Source of the DNA: Triatoma infestans
Taxonomy: Eukaryota > Arthropoda > Insecta > Hemiptera > Reduviidae
Assembly: GCA_011037195.1 (NCBI GenBank)
Contig: JAAEAF010002683.1
Location: forward strand, 23,185 to 87,184
Direction: 5' to 3'
Length of the DNA: 64,000 nt
The notes under the pieces were generated by a model, which was given only the letters and a program-made list of their open reading frames with translations, was not told where the DNA came from and ran no database searches. The position numbers and the translations under genes were made by a program. Position 1 is the first letter of the stretch. Every line of letters begins with the position of its first letter. This document shows, one piece after another, positions 9,470-21,400 of this stretch.

Positions 9470-9905
9470 CCTAGATTTTTTCAAAAGTTAATTTTCTTGA
9501 GAAAATACTTCAAATAAAAGTGTTATACTATGGCAGTATATTCATACTATTATATTTAGGTCGTAGATAATATTTAAAATTTAAATAACATCTTTGAAAC
9601 CATTTTTCAGAAAAACTGGACATACTATTCAATCAACTCGAACTTCCGGTATGTAGAATTTTCCCCGAAACTTTCTTGTCAGCTGCGATGTTATCTAAAC
9701 AGCATAAAAATTTTGAGCTTCCTGCAATTTTCTTGTTTTTTAAGATATTTTGTTTACACAAACTCACATATAGACGATTCGTTAAAAAACTATTTTTTTC
9801 GTTTTCCTGAAGCCTCAATACTACATGTATTTCCAATGAAAATACAATTTCGGAAATTTGACTTGAACGCAATACTTCCTTTCTTACCATATTACGAGAA
9901 AGTAA
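9470..9905 (-). repeat. dispersed gtaagagaaagt repeat, partial copy
   Basis: Minus-sense orientation of terminus A: caatttcggaaatttgactt at 9846-9865 followed by gcaatacttcctttcttacc and acgagaaagt at 9894. A poly(T) run at 9350-9367 precedes it. Confidence 0.55.
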
Positions 9906-12589
9906 ATAATATTTGTAATTTGGAAGCCCAAATCATTGGAATTTCTTGGTATCTAACTTACAATAAAGAATAAAAGAATTATCTCAAATAATTTCTTGTT
10001 TCAGGACACGAGTTTGACATCAGGATGAGCTCCTAGTGACCATTACACAAGTTTAACAATAGGCTAAGGCTGGTGAGGGTTAGTTAACGAAAGAAAAACC
10101 AACCTTAAAACACCAGCCTTAAAAAATAGACACTTGTTCCTAAGAAATGAAAGATAGTCTAGATTTTATTGTATTTTTTTGTAAAAACATGATTGGTTTG
10201 TTTTTAAATGATTTTATTAAATAGATTTATTAAAAATGACTAGTCTAGAAAAATTATAATATATTGTTGTTAAGAGTTTTAAAAAAACAACAATGAAAAC
10301 ATGACCTACTTTTAATAAAATGAATACAATGTTTTAGAAATTTGAAACTTGAGACAAATATTGTCAGTAAAAAGAAATCTATGTTATTTCTTTAATTACT
10401 ACTTTTACATACCATATCAGGTGTCTGAAATTTAAAAAAAATAGTTTCAAATAAAATTTAATATAAATAAGAATATTATATCGCGCCATCGATTTTCTTA
10501 AGTCTTTATTTCTTGGTGTGTTTCTTTTAAAAAAAACTAACTCGAGCCTCCTACCTGATTTATATGATTAAAATGAGAAAGTAATAAATAATCATTCCTT
10601 GACTGGTGGAAGAGATAAGCCCAATTCGGAAAAACTGGATGCACCTTCGTCATGCAATAATTTGCCAGTGATAGCAGGAATGGAAAAGAACTGACTGTCT
10701 GCAAAAGCGATGAAGCTTGCCATAGTTATACTTAAAAATCCTCATAGGATTCTCTCTAAGAATTATAAGGTGGTATATATTCACTGCCACAAATTTTTCT
10801 TTGGCCCAAAAGAAGAATAATTGCTCTTGTCTTGGTCATAGATTACCTCTTGAGATCTTCTCTAGATCGACACATAGGACTGGCATTGTCTCTTCGGATA
10901 ATTGCCCGCTTTACCAAAATAGGACGTCAGAACGGCAGAAATGTCAAGGTTGGGCACTGCTTTAAAGCTAATAAATAATTATAAAATCACTTAAAATACT
11001 GTAGGCAATTCTGATGACTCTCCTATCCTACTAACCCTTCAAACTAATCACACAAAAACTTCATAAATAGATACCAAACCAATACAAATAATCCTGGCCA
11101 AAACAATGAAACTTACTATTACAGTATAGTATTTTAAAAACATTTCAATTATTTAGAATTTAGAATACTTTTAATAAAGTTTTAATGTAATTAAATTCCA
11201 TTTATTGTAAAACTAATTTTAAAAATTAAACATACATGTTTAAAAATGAATAAATTTCCAGTATTTTTGAAATTGTTCCATTTTAAATAAAAAATTGTTT
11301 ACAAGAATAAAACTAAAATAGTCTCAGTAAATATTTATAAAATTAAAAGAATTCTTTTTATTATAAACTTCATAAAGGTGTAATCAAGATCTCCCTACTG
11401 TTTCAATACTTACTTTACATATTCATTCTAAAAGAACAGATTGACAAATAAAAAAAAAAATCGCGTTAATACTCCACCCCATCCCCAAGTTGAAGAGAAT
11501 GCCACAATTTGTTAACCAACTTCTTTGTTCGTGAAGAAAAAAAAAATAGACAAAGAAAATAAAAATTAAACAAATTATTTAATTAGTTAAAAAAATGGAA
11601 GATTTCTAATTTATATTTTCTTTTCAAACAGTGTTGTAAGTGAAAGTAAATTTTTGTTCGTACATATAAAACAACTTGGTCATATTCAACAAATAAACAT
11701 ATTAAAACAGCAGAATTATAGAACAAGTAAAATATTAACCATCAGGGTTCAATGAAAATTTACTAGTGACAATTTAACCGCACTATTTTCACTTATTTGT
11801 TTTTTCTATTTATGGTACGATCTGATACGAAATTCATAATTCACACTCTATAGTGTGCCCTCTATTTGTTGCAAACTTGTGAGCAAATTTTACAGCTTTG
11901 AAACCATTATCATGTGAGCTAGTGTTCTTTGCAACTCGAAATGTTGTGTCTTTTTCTTACAATCTATTTTGTTTATAAGTAATAAAAATCATAATCCTCA
12001 AGAAATTTTTGAAACTACCGTTCCTCAAATTTCTCTCAACAAATCATAGTCACCTCTTTGAAGATATTAATAGTTAGCTATACAACTATTAAAGGATATT
12101 AATAGTTAGCTATACACTTTATCAAGCGTTTTTACTCCACAAACTTGTTCTGTGTTTCGTTGTATAGTATGACCCATTTAAAAATAAAAAATTCATATTT
12201 AATTATTTAAAAAAAAAAAAGATACCTAAAAAAAACTATTTTGTACTTAAAAACTGTAAATATTTATATAGAAGATTAAGTGTTATTTTTATACAATTTG
12301 TAAATAAATGGTAATCAGGGTATTTTTATTATTAAAATTCAATATATTTTGCGAATACTGTCAAGGTGGAAAAAAAGAAATAAATCTTTATGTACAGGTA
12401 TGTGCTTTCTAATAAAATGTCAAATCAAAACTGAATTATTTGTGTGTATAAAAATCATTACTTTATTTCAGTATTGACTTGAAATTATGCGGTTTCTAAA
12501 AGGTAAAACAAAAGAAATTCTTGAAATGATAAAAATTTCCAGATTTGTTCAGCGTCAGAAAGAAGTGATATACTGAGTATGTATGTAGA
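9906..12589. other. repeat-poor AT-rich intergenic stretch
   Basis: Mostly A/T runs with no recognised gene. The short stretch 10860-10960 may be a LINE tail remnant (listed separately). A tandem duplication of ttaatagttagctatacac lies at 12067-12120. Confidence 0.4.
10850..10965 (+). pseudogene. possible LINE C-terminal remnant
   Basis: Plus-strand reading STHRTGIVSSDNCPLYQN parallels the better preserved HLHRIGVVRSAGCPLCND at 13917-14126 (minus). This is the zinc-knuckle region near the end of many non-LTR retrotransposon ORF2 proteins. One expected cysteine is a tyrosine. Short and degenerate. Confidence 0.25.
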
Positions 12590-12830
12590 TGGGTCCGGAA
12601 TCCTGGATAACTTCTGGTATTTTATCCGTCGTAGCATGCATACTTCTCGTATTCCTGAATGATTTCGGATTTTCACCCATCATCAGAGCAAATTTATCAG
12701 AGAGTTTACATCAACGTATTGTTTCTGTTGTAAGTGGGGCAGGTTATAAGGTTTTGTTACCCGTGTGTATGTTTAATGACAAAATGGAATTATTATACAT
12801 TAGAAAATGATATATCTCGTTGCTTTTGTA
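12590..12830 (-). mobile_element. Penelope-like element end fragment
   Basis: Closely related to 540-860: shares ttctggtattttatccgtc, cccatcatcagagcaaat, cgtattgtttctgtt and gtttaatgacaaaatggaat in the same order. Non-coding 3' end with a hammerhead-like module on the minus strand. No coding part is attached. Confidence 0.65.
12658..12688 (-). ncRNA. hammerhead-like module, perfect stem II
   Basis: The minus strand reads CTGATGA, TGGGTGAAAATCC, GAAATCATTC. The core CUGAUGA and GAAA boxes are exact and stem II pairs GGGU with AUCC around a GAAA loop (one G-U). Best preserved of the Penelope-type modules here. Confidence 0.5.
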
Positions 12831-13904
12831 TATATAACTAGAGTTTGTAATTACGTACATACGTATACTGTAGTTATCTACAAATTAAAAGTATATTATA
12901 AGCGGTAGTAGCACTGGAGTTTGCCTGGAATTCTTTCCACTGGACTTTTTGTGTAGTATATAATTTCTCATGAAAACAAATGCCGCAGTTGCGAACATCA
13001 AAACTATGTTTTGCAAATTATATATGTGATTTGTGTGAATATAGGTATCACATTGTTCATTGTTGTTAAGAGAATGGGAAACCAGAAAGTGATGCTTAGA
13101 TAATATATCTCTTATGAAACAGGTGCAATGCAAACTTCAGAACAAATTGAAGAAATAAAAGAATGTTGATTTCTTTATAATCATCTAATTATTTGCATCG
13201 CTAATCCAATTATGAGCATTTCCCTAAATGCGTTTAGAAGCCGGCCGATTTATCCTTAATGAAGCTTAGTAGTGAATGTTGAGAAAACAAGACATAACTT
13301 ATTATCAAAGTAACGCTAAGATTCCTTCAGAAGCAGAATGCTGGAGAAACAAAAAAAGTTAAGCAAAATATTTTCAGTGCTGAAATTAATTTCCAATAAA
13401 ATAAATTTTTGTGCAATCTAATTGACTAAATCACTAAATCTTGAGAAACTCCAAAGTGACCTTTTGTATAATATTTGATTTCTCAGAAAAAAATTAAAAA
13501 AGAAACTATTGTGAAACCCTGAACATCTTTCTTTCTCTTACTATATTTTTTTCCTTAACGTCCGATGACAGATTTTCTTCATCCATTTTGTGAAATGGAT
13601 GTGAGATTTTTCACACATTTTGCGTTATTATATTAAATAAAAATAAAAAAACCTGGTGTGAATACTCACACAACTTTCTGTTATTGCAATTTACATAGTA
13701 CTGACAAATTTCCTTCATACATGTAATTTTTCTAAATTTACATATTTAGCCGGGAGATTTACATATTTAGCCTAAATTAAAAACGACACAGACCTTCTTT
13801 GGGAAGCCTGACCTTCCATGCTCCGAGACCACCCGTAAAATTTATTGCTAGGTTGAATAAAAGTAAAAAGTCTATAAGTTTTTTTTTTTTATCATCCAAC
13901 GCCA
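12831..13904. other. intergenic, no recognised gene
   Basis: Contains a terminus B motif of the dispersed repeat at 13650-13690 (ggtgtgaatactcacacaac). Otherwise nothing recognised. Confidence 0.4.
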
Positions 13905-14165
13905 ACTGTTAGCAATTTAGCCATTCTGTCGCGGGTACCAATATAAGAGAGCCCTAGTGTAATAGGGGTCTTGTCCGGCGGCATACTCACGCTGCTGGTA
14001 TAGAGCTTGGCACACAGCAAGGTGCTCACCGTTCAGTGTGCCATCGTTGCAAAGCGGGCATCCAGCACTTCGCACCACTCCAATCCTATGCAAGTGCTCG
14101 CGTAGGTAGTCATAGCGAGTCGTCATTCTGAAATTGGAGTGAACACACGCCGAAGTAAGTGACTA
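13905..14165 (-). pseudogene. LINE ORF2 C-terminal fragment
   Basis: The minus strand encodes a peptide that includes RMTTRYDYLREHLHRIGVV, CPLCNDGTLNGEHLAVC and YTRALLYWYPRQNG before a stop at 13917. The H-L-H-R-x-G followed by CPLC...H...C arrangement is the terminal zinc knuckle of jockey/R1-type non-LTR retrotransposons. Upstream reading closes with a stop near 14166. Only this tail survives; it has no reverse transcriptase next to it. Confidence 0.6.
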
Positions 14166-14269
14166 GGGATCGCACGATCTAACAGAGTAGCCCAAGTGTA
14201 CAAAGATTATATAAGTTTATTATTACACTAAGTTCGAAGGAACTCTTGGTATCTTATCATTTCTCTTGG

Positions 14270-14690
14270 TAAATTGAAATCGTTTTGTAAAGACGCACTT
14301 CCCGTAAAACGATTTTCTTCAAATTGGGAATTCGAATTAATATTATTTCTCAAACAATGAATTCTTATTAATATTATTTAGTGACAGAATTCTATAAATA
14401 TAATGAAACGGCACTTTAGAAAAAGTCTAACTTCATCCTTTATGCAGAATCCCATTGAAATGAACTTTCCCGGAAAAATGGCAAAATAAAAATTGCAGCT
14501 CTTTACACGAGAGTTGCTATTATTAATTTCAAAGAAAATCGTTAGAGCCATTTTCGAGAAAATAGCAAAAAAATGAGAAATGTATTGAGTGAAGTGGTAC
14601 TTCCGATTGACCGATTTTGACTAACATGTCTGAAATTGGAGACAATTGAAATACTTCCACTTACAGCAGTAAGAGAAAATAATAAAGACA
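14270..14690. repeat. dispersed gtaagagaaagt repeat, partial copy
   Basis: Includes gcacttcccgtaaaacgatt, aaaatcgttagagccatttt then cgagaaaatagc, and cagtaagagaaaataataaa at 14677. Non-coding, diverged. Confidence 0.55.
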
Positions 14691-15250
14691 ATAGAAATAC
14701 ATTAATTCATGCCCAGGCAATTTTGTAGTAAAAGGTTTATTTATTATATACCAAGTAAGTTTGGTATCTAATTATAATAAAAAAATACAAATAAAAAATT
14801 AAATAATTAATAATATTTACAAATTATTACTTTAGTATTCTGATTTCTCTTTTTTCTAAGAAGGAAGAATGAAAACTTACCAAGTATTAGTAATATATAA
14901 ATTAGAAATTTGTTTTTCTTAAGTGAAAAAATTTCACCTCTCAGAAATACAGATTATTACATAGTTCGTTGAAACATGTTTTTTATCTATGAAATCATAG
15001 ATTTACTTATCCAGCATTTATATCAATCAAAATAAAGTAATGGCAGTGCTTTATATCGGATTAGAAGTCTGTGAAAACAGAAATCTTATATATTAAGTTA
15101 TATATGAGTTATAATTTTCATTATTGAAATATAACCGATAATGTTGTTATTAATAAAGACCACTTACTCAGACAAGAAATTTATCAGTCAGACGAAATCC
15201 TCTTCAAATATGTACCTATATATAAGCTAATTCAATAAATAAAATTAAAA

Positions 15251-15406
15251 TCATGGATCAACAAATGATATCATTATATATCGTGTTCCCGATGTAACAC
15301 GAAGTCCCTCATGATAATGGGTAAGTCTACCAGGATGCATCAAAGTCCAACCAACTTTTGTATCAGTCACTGAACAATTGTATCTGAGAAAATGGCAACC
15401 ACCTCC
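15251..15406 (-). CDS. Plod: Plod exon 16: third Fe ligand and C-terminus, residues 692-742
   Basis: Encodes [28 protein letters not shown] and [12 protein letters not shown], then TGA at 15251-15253. H723 and R733 complete the active site. The preceding intron (15407-18124) is 2.7 kb and full of repeats. No AATAAA was found in the first 200 bp downstream on this strand. Confidence 0.96.
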   Translation of the reverse strand, partial: GGGCHFLRYNCSVTDTKVGWTLMHPGRLTHYHEGLRVTSGTRYIMISFVDP

Positions 15407-18400
15407 CTAAAAAAATAAAAAAATAATAACTCCAATGTTTATGTTTAATTGGGCTGGCCATAAAATAAAAGAGGTGGGACTATACTTGAGTGGACATTGT
15501 GGGCGCCCTTTGCTCAAGCCCTGTAGCGTCAGTTTAAATTTAAATGCATGAGAGGCCCACCAAAACAGTTCTAAAGTCAGTTTTGTTTGAAAAAGATTTC
15601 AAATAAAAGTGGTACGTTTTCACCTTTGCTGTAACATTTCAAGTGTAAAGAAAATCGTTATAGCCGTTTTGGAGAAAAAACCAAAAAAACTCAAAAACCT
15701 GCGCTATAAAGTCCACACTTCCAGTTGACCGATTTTCTTCAAATTTGGAATTTTATCAATGCTTCTATGTATCATATTATATAGGGCAGAACCATTCAAT
15801 GTACTTTAGAGCAAAGCATACCGCCACTGTTCCCTCATAACCCACCAAAAAATCATGTTTCCCGGGAAAATGTTTCAAATAAAAGTGATAGTTTTTTATG
15901 TATGGAGGTAATTTTAAGAAAATCGTTGGAGCCATTTTCGAGAAAATCGCGAAAACTGAAAAAAATAATTTAGTAAAGGCTCACTCGGTTGATAAATTTT
16001 GCCCGAAACCTTCGTGTCGTATATGGACGTAGTACCTAAACGGAATACCAAGTTTGAACTTCCTGCGATTTTTCGGTGGAAACTCAATTTCGAAAATTTG
16101 ACATTAGAAGTAAGAGAAAGTAAAAATGCTACGAAACACATCTTTTTCTCACTTTAATTTATATTATAAATTTTCTCCAAACTTAGAATTTTCATTATTA
16201 TTTAGTTGGCATCAAAATTATTATATAAACTAAAATAACCTACAAAAACGACCATTTTTAGGGGTGTATGGCCTCCCCCAACTACCCACCCCACAACCTG
16301 CCTAAAAACAATTTACCACGGAAAAATGTTTGAAAAGATGATGACTCTAACCAAATCATTTAGTATACTAAGTTGAAGAAACCTTTTGCAGAAATCAATT
16401 AACGACAGAATTAAAAACAGTAAAGCCGCACTGATTTTCCAGTGAACCGATTTTCCACTATCCCCGAATTTAGACAATCACACATTTAAATATTATTAAT
16501 GTTATATAGATTTCAGAAACCGTGGAATTTACTGAGTTGGCATCTTGAAGAAAACTCCAACGTTACCAGCCGCCCTACCCAAATTTTCTCAGAAAAAATG
16601 TTCTAAATAAAAGTAATATATATGTATTGTCTGCATATTATATGTATTGTAATATATCTGACGATGGATGAAAAACCGAAAGCGGCCAGGAACAATATAA
16701 ATATGCATCTACGCGGACAAAATCCGCCTGGATTTGAAATCCGGATAAAATCAGTCATTTTCCAGAAATCGCAAAAAACTGAAAAATCCCTTCAATTTCA
16801 GCTAACCTATTTTGAATTCGATTTTGACCAAAATCTTATTGTCGCGCCCCTTGGTTAAGAATATAAACGAAATAACCCTAGTTGATTTTTTTGCGGTTTT
16901 TCCGTTTTTTGAGTTATGCTGAATAACACAAACTCAGACAGTATACTACATATATACTCACACAGAGGGCAAAAGCATTTTTTCTTAATCATGACAACTC
17001 AAAACAGTGAAAACTCAATTTTTAAAACTGCTGCGAATGCAATACAACCTATTAAAGAGAAAGTAGACATTATTTAAGAAAAATTTATTTGAAATATGTC
17101 AAACTGATTTTTCAAGTTTGACGCGGAATTTCTTGAGCTAATTTGTAATCGGAGATATTTCTCACATCTATCCTGCTACTAACGACTCAAAAGTTGATCA
17201 GAGTAAACGCTGCGGAGACAATGACCTAAGTGGCTAAAGAGCAATAGGAAATCTGGTTGCGCGATTGACCGAAATCTTACGATTTAGTTTAGTGAATTTG
17301 TAAAATGGCAACCGATATAAACTGAATCATCTGCAATTATTTTTATTACTTTTTTAAGTTAAGATGTATTTACATACTCTAACCAGGTTCTAAAACCATT
17401 TTCACACTTATAATGCATTAATGACCCGTAAATGAAACTTCCTCTTTGAAAACGAAATTTCTAAAATGTGATACAAATGAATATGTCCCTATTGTACCGG
17501 TAAGAGAAAGTATGGTCTCATCTTGGATTTTATGCAGTATTTCGAATCCAAGCACATATTCAGTAGAAGTATGGTGATTAACTAATATCATTTTGAAAGA
17601 ACCTGCTAAAAGAATTTAATTTGGGGGACAGATTTATAAATACGAGTCTACCAACTGATGCTTCAATGTATGTATGAACTATATCAGTACCTATCACTAC
17701 TCTTAATTGATTTGCAAGAGATACTTAACTGATTGTTTTAATAGAAATTAAATGTTCTGCCACAATTAGCTGATATAAACTTTACTCTAAACGTGCGAAA
17801 CATGTCTTTAAACGTCATGAAACATTTCTTTAAACTGACTGACGGTTTCAATGTTTACTGCGGGGTATACATTTTGAGAGAAATATATATTGGTCATTTG
17901 CTTTTTAAGAAGACCTCAAATAAATATTTTCTAAATTTCTAAAATTTAGTATAAAAATGAAAAATCTTTAGAAGAAATATTGAAATACTTTTCCTGTGGA
18001 ATCCTTAGTTCAGCTTCAGGATAGTTTGTTAATGTTAAGATATGTAGATAATTCAATGTATAATTTTGTATGCTAAACTTCTAATATTAAATTTAGAAAG
18101 TCAGAAAGGGAAAAAAGAACTAACCGTATAATCAATTTTTGGCCTGTTGAGAGCAATATTAATGGTGTAAGTGGAAGAATCATGATGTGGTCTCAGAAAT
18201 GGTTGTTCATCAGGTTTATAACGAACCACAAAGTTCATCAACGATTTAGGTGGCTGTAAAAAAGAAGGTAAATTGATTTTTTTTTGTTTTATTATTATTT
18301 GAAAAATTATATTAGTAGAAATGATAACAATGTGATGAATGTCTTCAAACAAAAGCTTACTAGAATTATTACAATCAACTTAAAAGATCTACAAAATGTT

Positions 18401-21400
18401 CACAATTGCAAGATAATGGAATACAGATGAAGAAATGAAATATAAGCATGATTTTGTGATCGTAGTGGGGGGAAAAGCTACTGTGGAATTTGTTTCTCTT
18501 TGCTGAACCTTGAGATCTGTATGTTTTACGAATTTCAGTATAATAAGGTGCTCGTCAATATGGCGAAGTACCAACAAGCTATAGCTTACCCTGTAAGATA
18601 GGGGTGAATGGGCTACAACGAAGAACCAGATAGGGATGAATGGGCTACAACTTTGAAGAACCAAGCTTCCCTAAGAGCAAAAACAATCTGAGATCTTAAG
18701 TCATCTAAATTCTACATTTGAAGTCCATATTTTTGGAAGAAGTATATATTCAAGATTTTAAGTGTCTTCACTCAGCCCAAAAAAGCCCTTTTAAAGGACA
18801 GAGGGTCACATCAAGCTAGACTTGTCGATGCGAATCGTGCGTTAGAAAATGCATGAGTTCCTATACCGCTCATCAGGCTACGCTGTCTAGCTAGCGATTT
18901 CTACCAACTTACGCTAGCTTCTTCGCTCGGCCACCCTATCCTCTCTATATAATCATTCTTCTTACTTAGTATCATTAAATCCAAAGGTGCAAGGAAGTAG
19001 AGAGATTATGTTTTCAATTTCAACAACAACACAAGGAAGAAACAGTCCGCCATTCAAACAGTTTGAAATGCTGTATCCCTGATTTGTAGGCTATTTGCTA
19101 TTTATTGCTTAGCAATGTTATATATATTCTACTTACATCGTGATAGTAACCAAGGAAAACCCGTTCTTGCAGAGGTCTGATATATTGCTGAAGTATGTAA
19201 AGCCAATGTTTTTCTAATCCTACTTGGTTCATGTGTATGTCTCGGGTGGGTACATTTTCATATCCACCATTCAGCCGTTCATCCTAAACAAAAGAATTTT
19301 TTTTAAACAAAAGAATTTTTTTAAAAAAAACAACAGTTCCGAAATATGTCGCCAAAAAATTTCAATATCTATAATGTCATATAAATTAAATATACTTCCT
19401 TAAAAGAAAATATTCAATTCTGTCCAATAAAAAAGGATCCTGCAAACATTTACGAAATTACTTACATAGTTTGAACCTGATGACCATTTGCCAAATGCTT
19501 CCATTATTTCTATGAGTTCCTTGCAAAATCTTGGAGTCATTACTGGGAACCAGTACACGTCAGGACATGGCTATAAACGAAAGAGGTATTACTTATAATG
19601 AGATATTTATCTTTATTCATGCGACAATTTTTTTTTTCCAAAAATGGAACTTTGACTCTTTCAGTTTTCCTAATTTTGCTCACATGATTAGAAGGAGCCA
19701 ACCATACAATATAGTGAAAATGGAGCTTTTAGAAAAACATAATCAATCCTGGAATTCTCTAAAATAAATTTTCTAAGAAAGATGTTTAAATCAAATTGTT
19801 AAGGCCTCTATATATTTAATAAGGCTATAAAGTTAAAAAAATTGTTGTTTTCCGCTATTTTCGATAAAATGAAGTGATACCTTTGATAATTTGATTTTTT
19901 CAATCAAAATCATTTCCCTCCAAAAAAAATTCAGTTTTTTTTTACATATTTTAGTATTTGTATTTCCTGGTAAAACTCAATTTCCAAAAAATTGATGGAA
20001 CTTAATAATTCCTCTCACAACACTAAGAGAAAGTAATCATAATTGGGATGTTTTTAAAATCAGCATAAATAGGATTATGGATGTCGCAATGTTTGCTATT
20101 TGTGGATGAAAATCTAATAAATATTGAGGCTTTTAGAAAAAATTGTATACTACTTATCACAAATTTAAAAAACAAAAAAAATGATTTAATGCATATTCCA
20201 TCTCCATAAAACAGAAAAAGTAGAATATTATTAAAAATTATATCAATGTTTGCTTAGTTAGTTTCATTAAAACATTTTCACTAAAAATATAAACAAATAT
20301 TAATTTTTTAATAAATTAAAAAAAAATAGTTTAAAACGTCTGCAAACACAATAAAGCTCCTTCCTACTTGGTTTCCATTTATTTTGAAATGGAATTCTGT
20401 CCATTTAACAGAGCATCTAAATTACTGATCAATAATTATTTCTGAAAAAAAAATTCAAAATCAGAGACATTTTCCGTGGTAGCCTGCTTCATTTTGTGGT
20501 CATCGATCGGTTTCGGGCGTTCGCCCATCTTCAGGATGCGTTTGTGAGACAGTGTGATAACACAGACTTGCACAGAGCAAATTCAGTTTATACAGTGCTC
20601 TGTGCAAGTCTGTGTTATCACACTGCCTGACAAACGCATCCTGAAGATGGGAGAACGCCCGAAACCGGTCGGTGACGACAAAATGAAACAGGCTACCACG
20701 GAAAATGTCTCTGATGCTTTCCAGCTCTGCGGAACCAACCACCACAACGAAAATTTAAAACATTTCCTTTACCTGTAATGGTACACTATCTGGTTGAAGA
20801 GATTTAGAAAAATTTGGATGTAAATATCTTTGCTCCCAATCCCATTGATTGTTCATTACTTCATAAATTTCTGGATTAGTTAGGAATGGATTAAATGATT
20901 CTGGATCTACAAGATGACCATAATCTCTACGATTGTCCACAAACATGAATATTCCCTATTTAACAAATATAATTTATAAAAACTTTCCAAATATAATACA
21001 AAATTGTGTTAAAACGGGTGATATTAGTAAAAAAAAATGAGTATGTACTCAACCGAATGTGAGCATAAAATCAACATTTGGGATGGATTATTCACTCTCT
21101 TTTCTGCAGAGGCTTTTATAACAGAACAGTTAATTTCTCTACCGATAATAATCACTTGCACACACCCAATTCCACTTACTTAAGCAGTAGGATCTTATTT
21201 TTGAAATTCCATATTGCGAAATACCACATATAGTGTACTGCAGAAAACGGTCCAAATTTATGGAGAATATCACTGTTGAGCAAATATTCGCTTAATTTAT
21301 TTTTAACAAATGGAATAAATAGTCCAAACACTTGAACAATGAATATATACTCATTTTTATTCATATCACCCAATATGTCTATATGTTTTGCAATTGTAAT

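Larger units (their letters stand above)
20461..20754. repeat. long palindromic element in Plod intron 12
   Basis: Inverted repeat with arms of about 125 bp around a 20-bp centre (20578-20597). The arms run from acattttccgtggtagcctg through the hammerhead-like block to tgtgataacacagacttgca and mirror back. The right end carries an extra gctttccagctctgcggaac segment. It sits about 18 bp from the exon 12 splice donor. Related copies: 26008-26117, 30348-30490, 44428-44645, 52377-52650. It has no coding capacity. Confidence 0.85.

Noticed and set aside
16622..16858. 78-codon open frame inside the last Plod intron
   Set aside because: It crosses a Penelope end and the dispersed repeat, so it is a mosaic by-product.
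18389..18664. 91-codon minus-strand open frame between Plod exons 14 and 15
   Set aside because: Confirmed exon phases join directly across this intron and the frame has no family similarity.
20500..20778. Open frames on both strands in the palindrome
   Set aside because: They mirror each other because the sequence is palindromic; no protein similarity.
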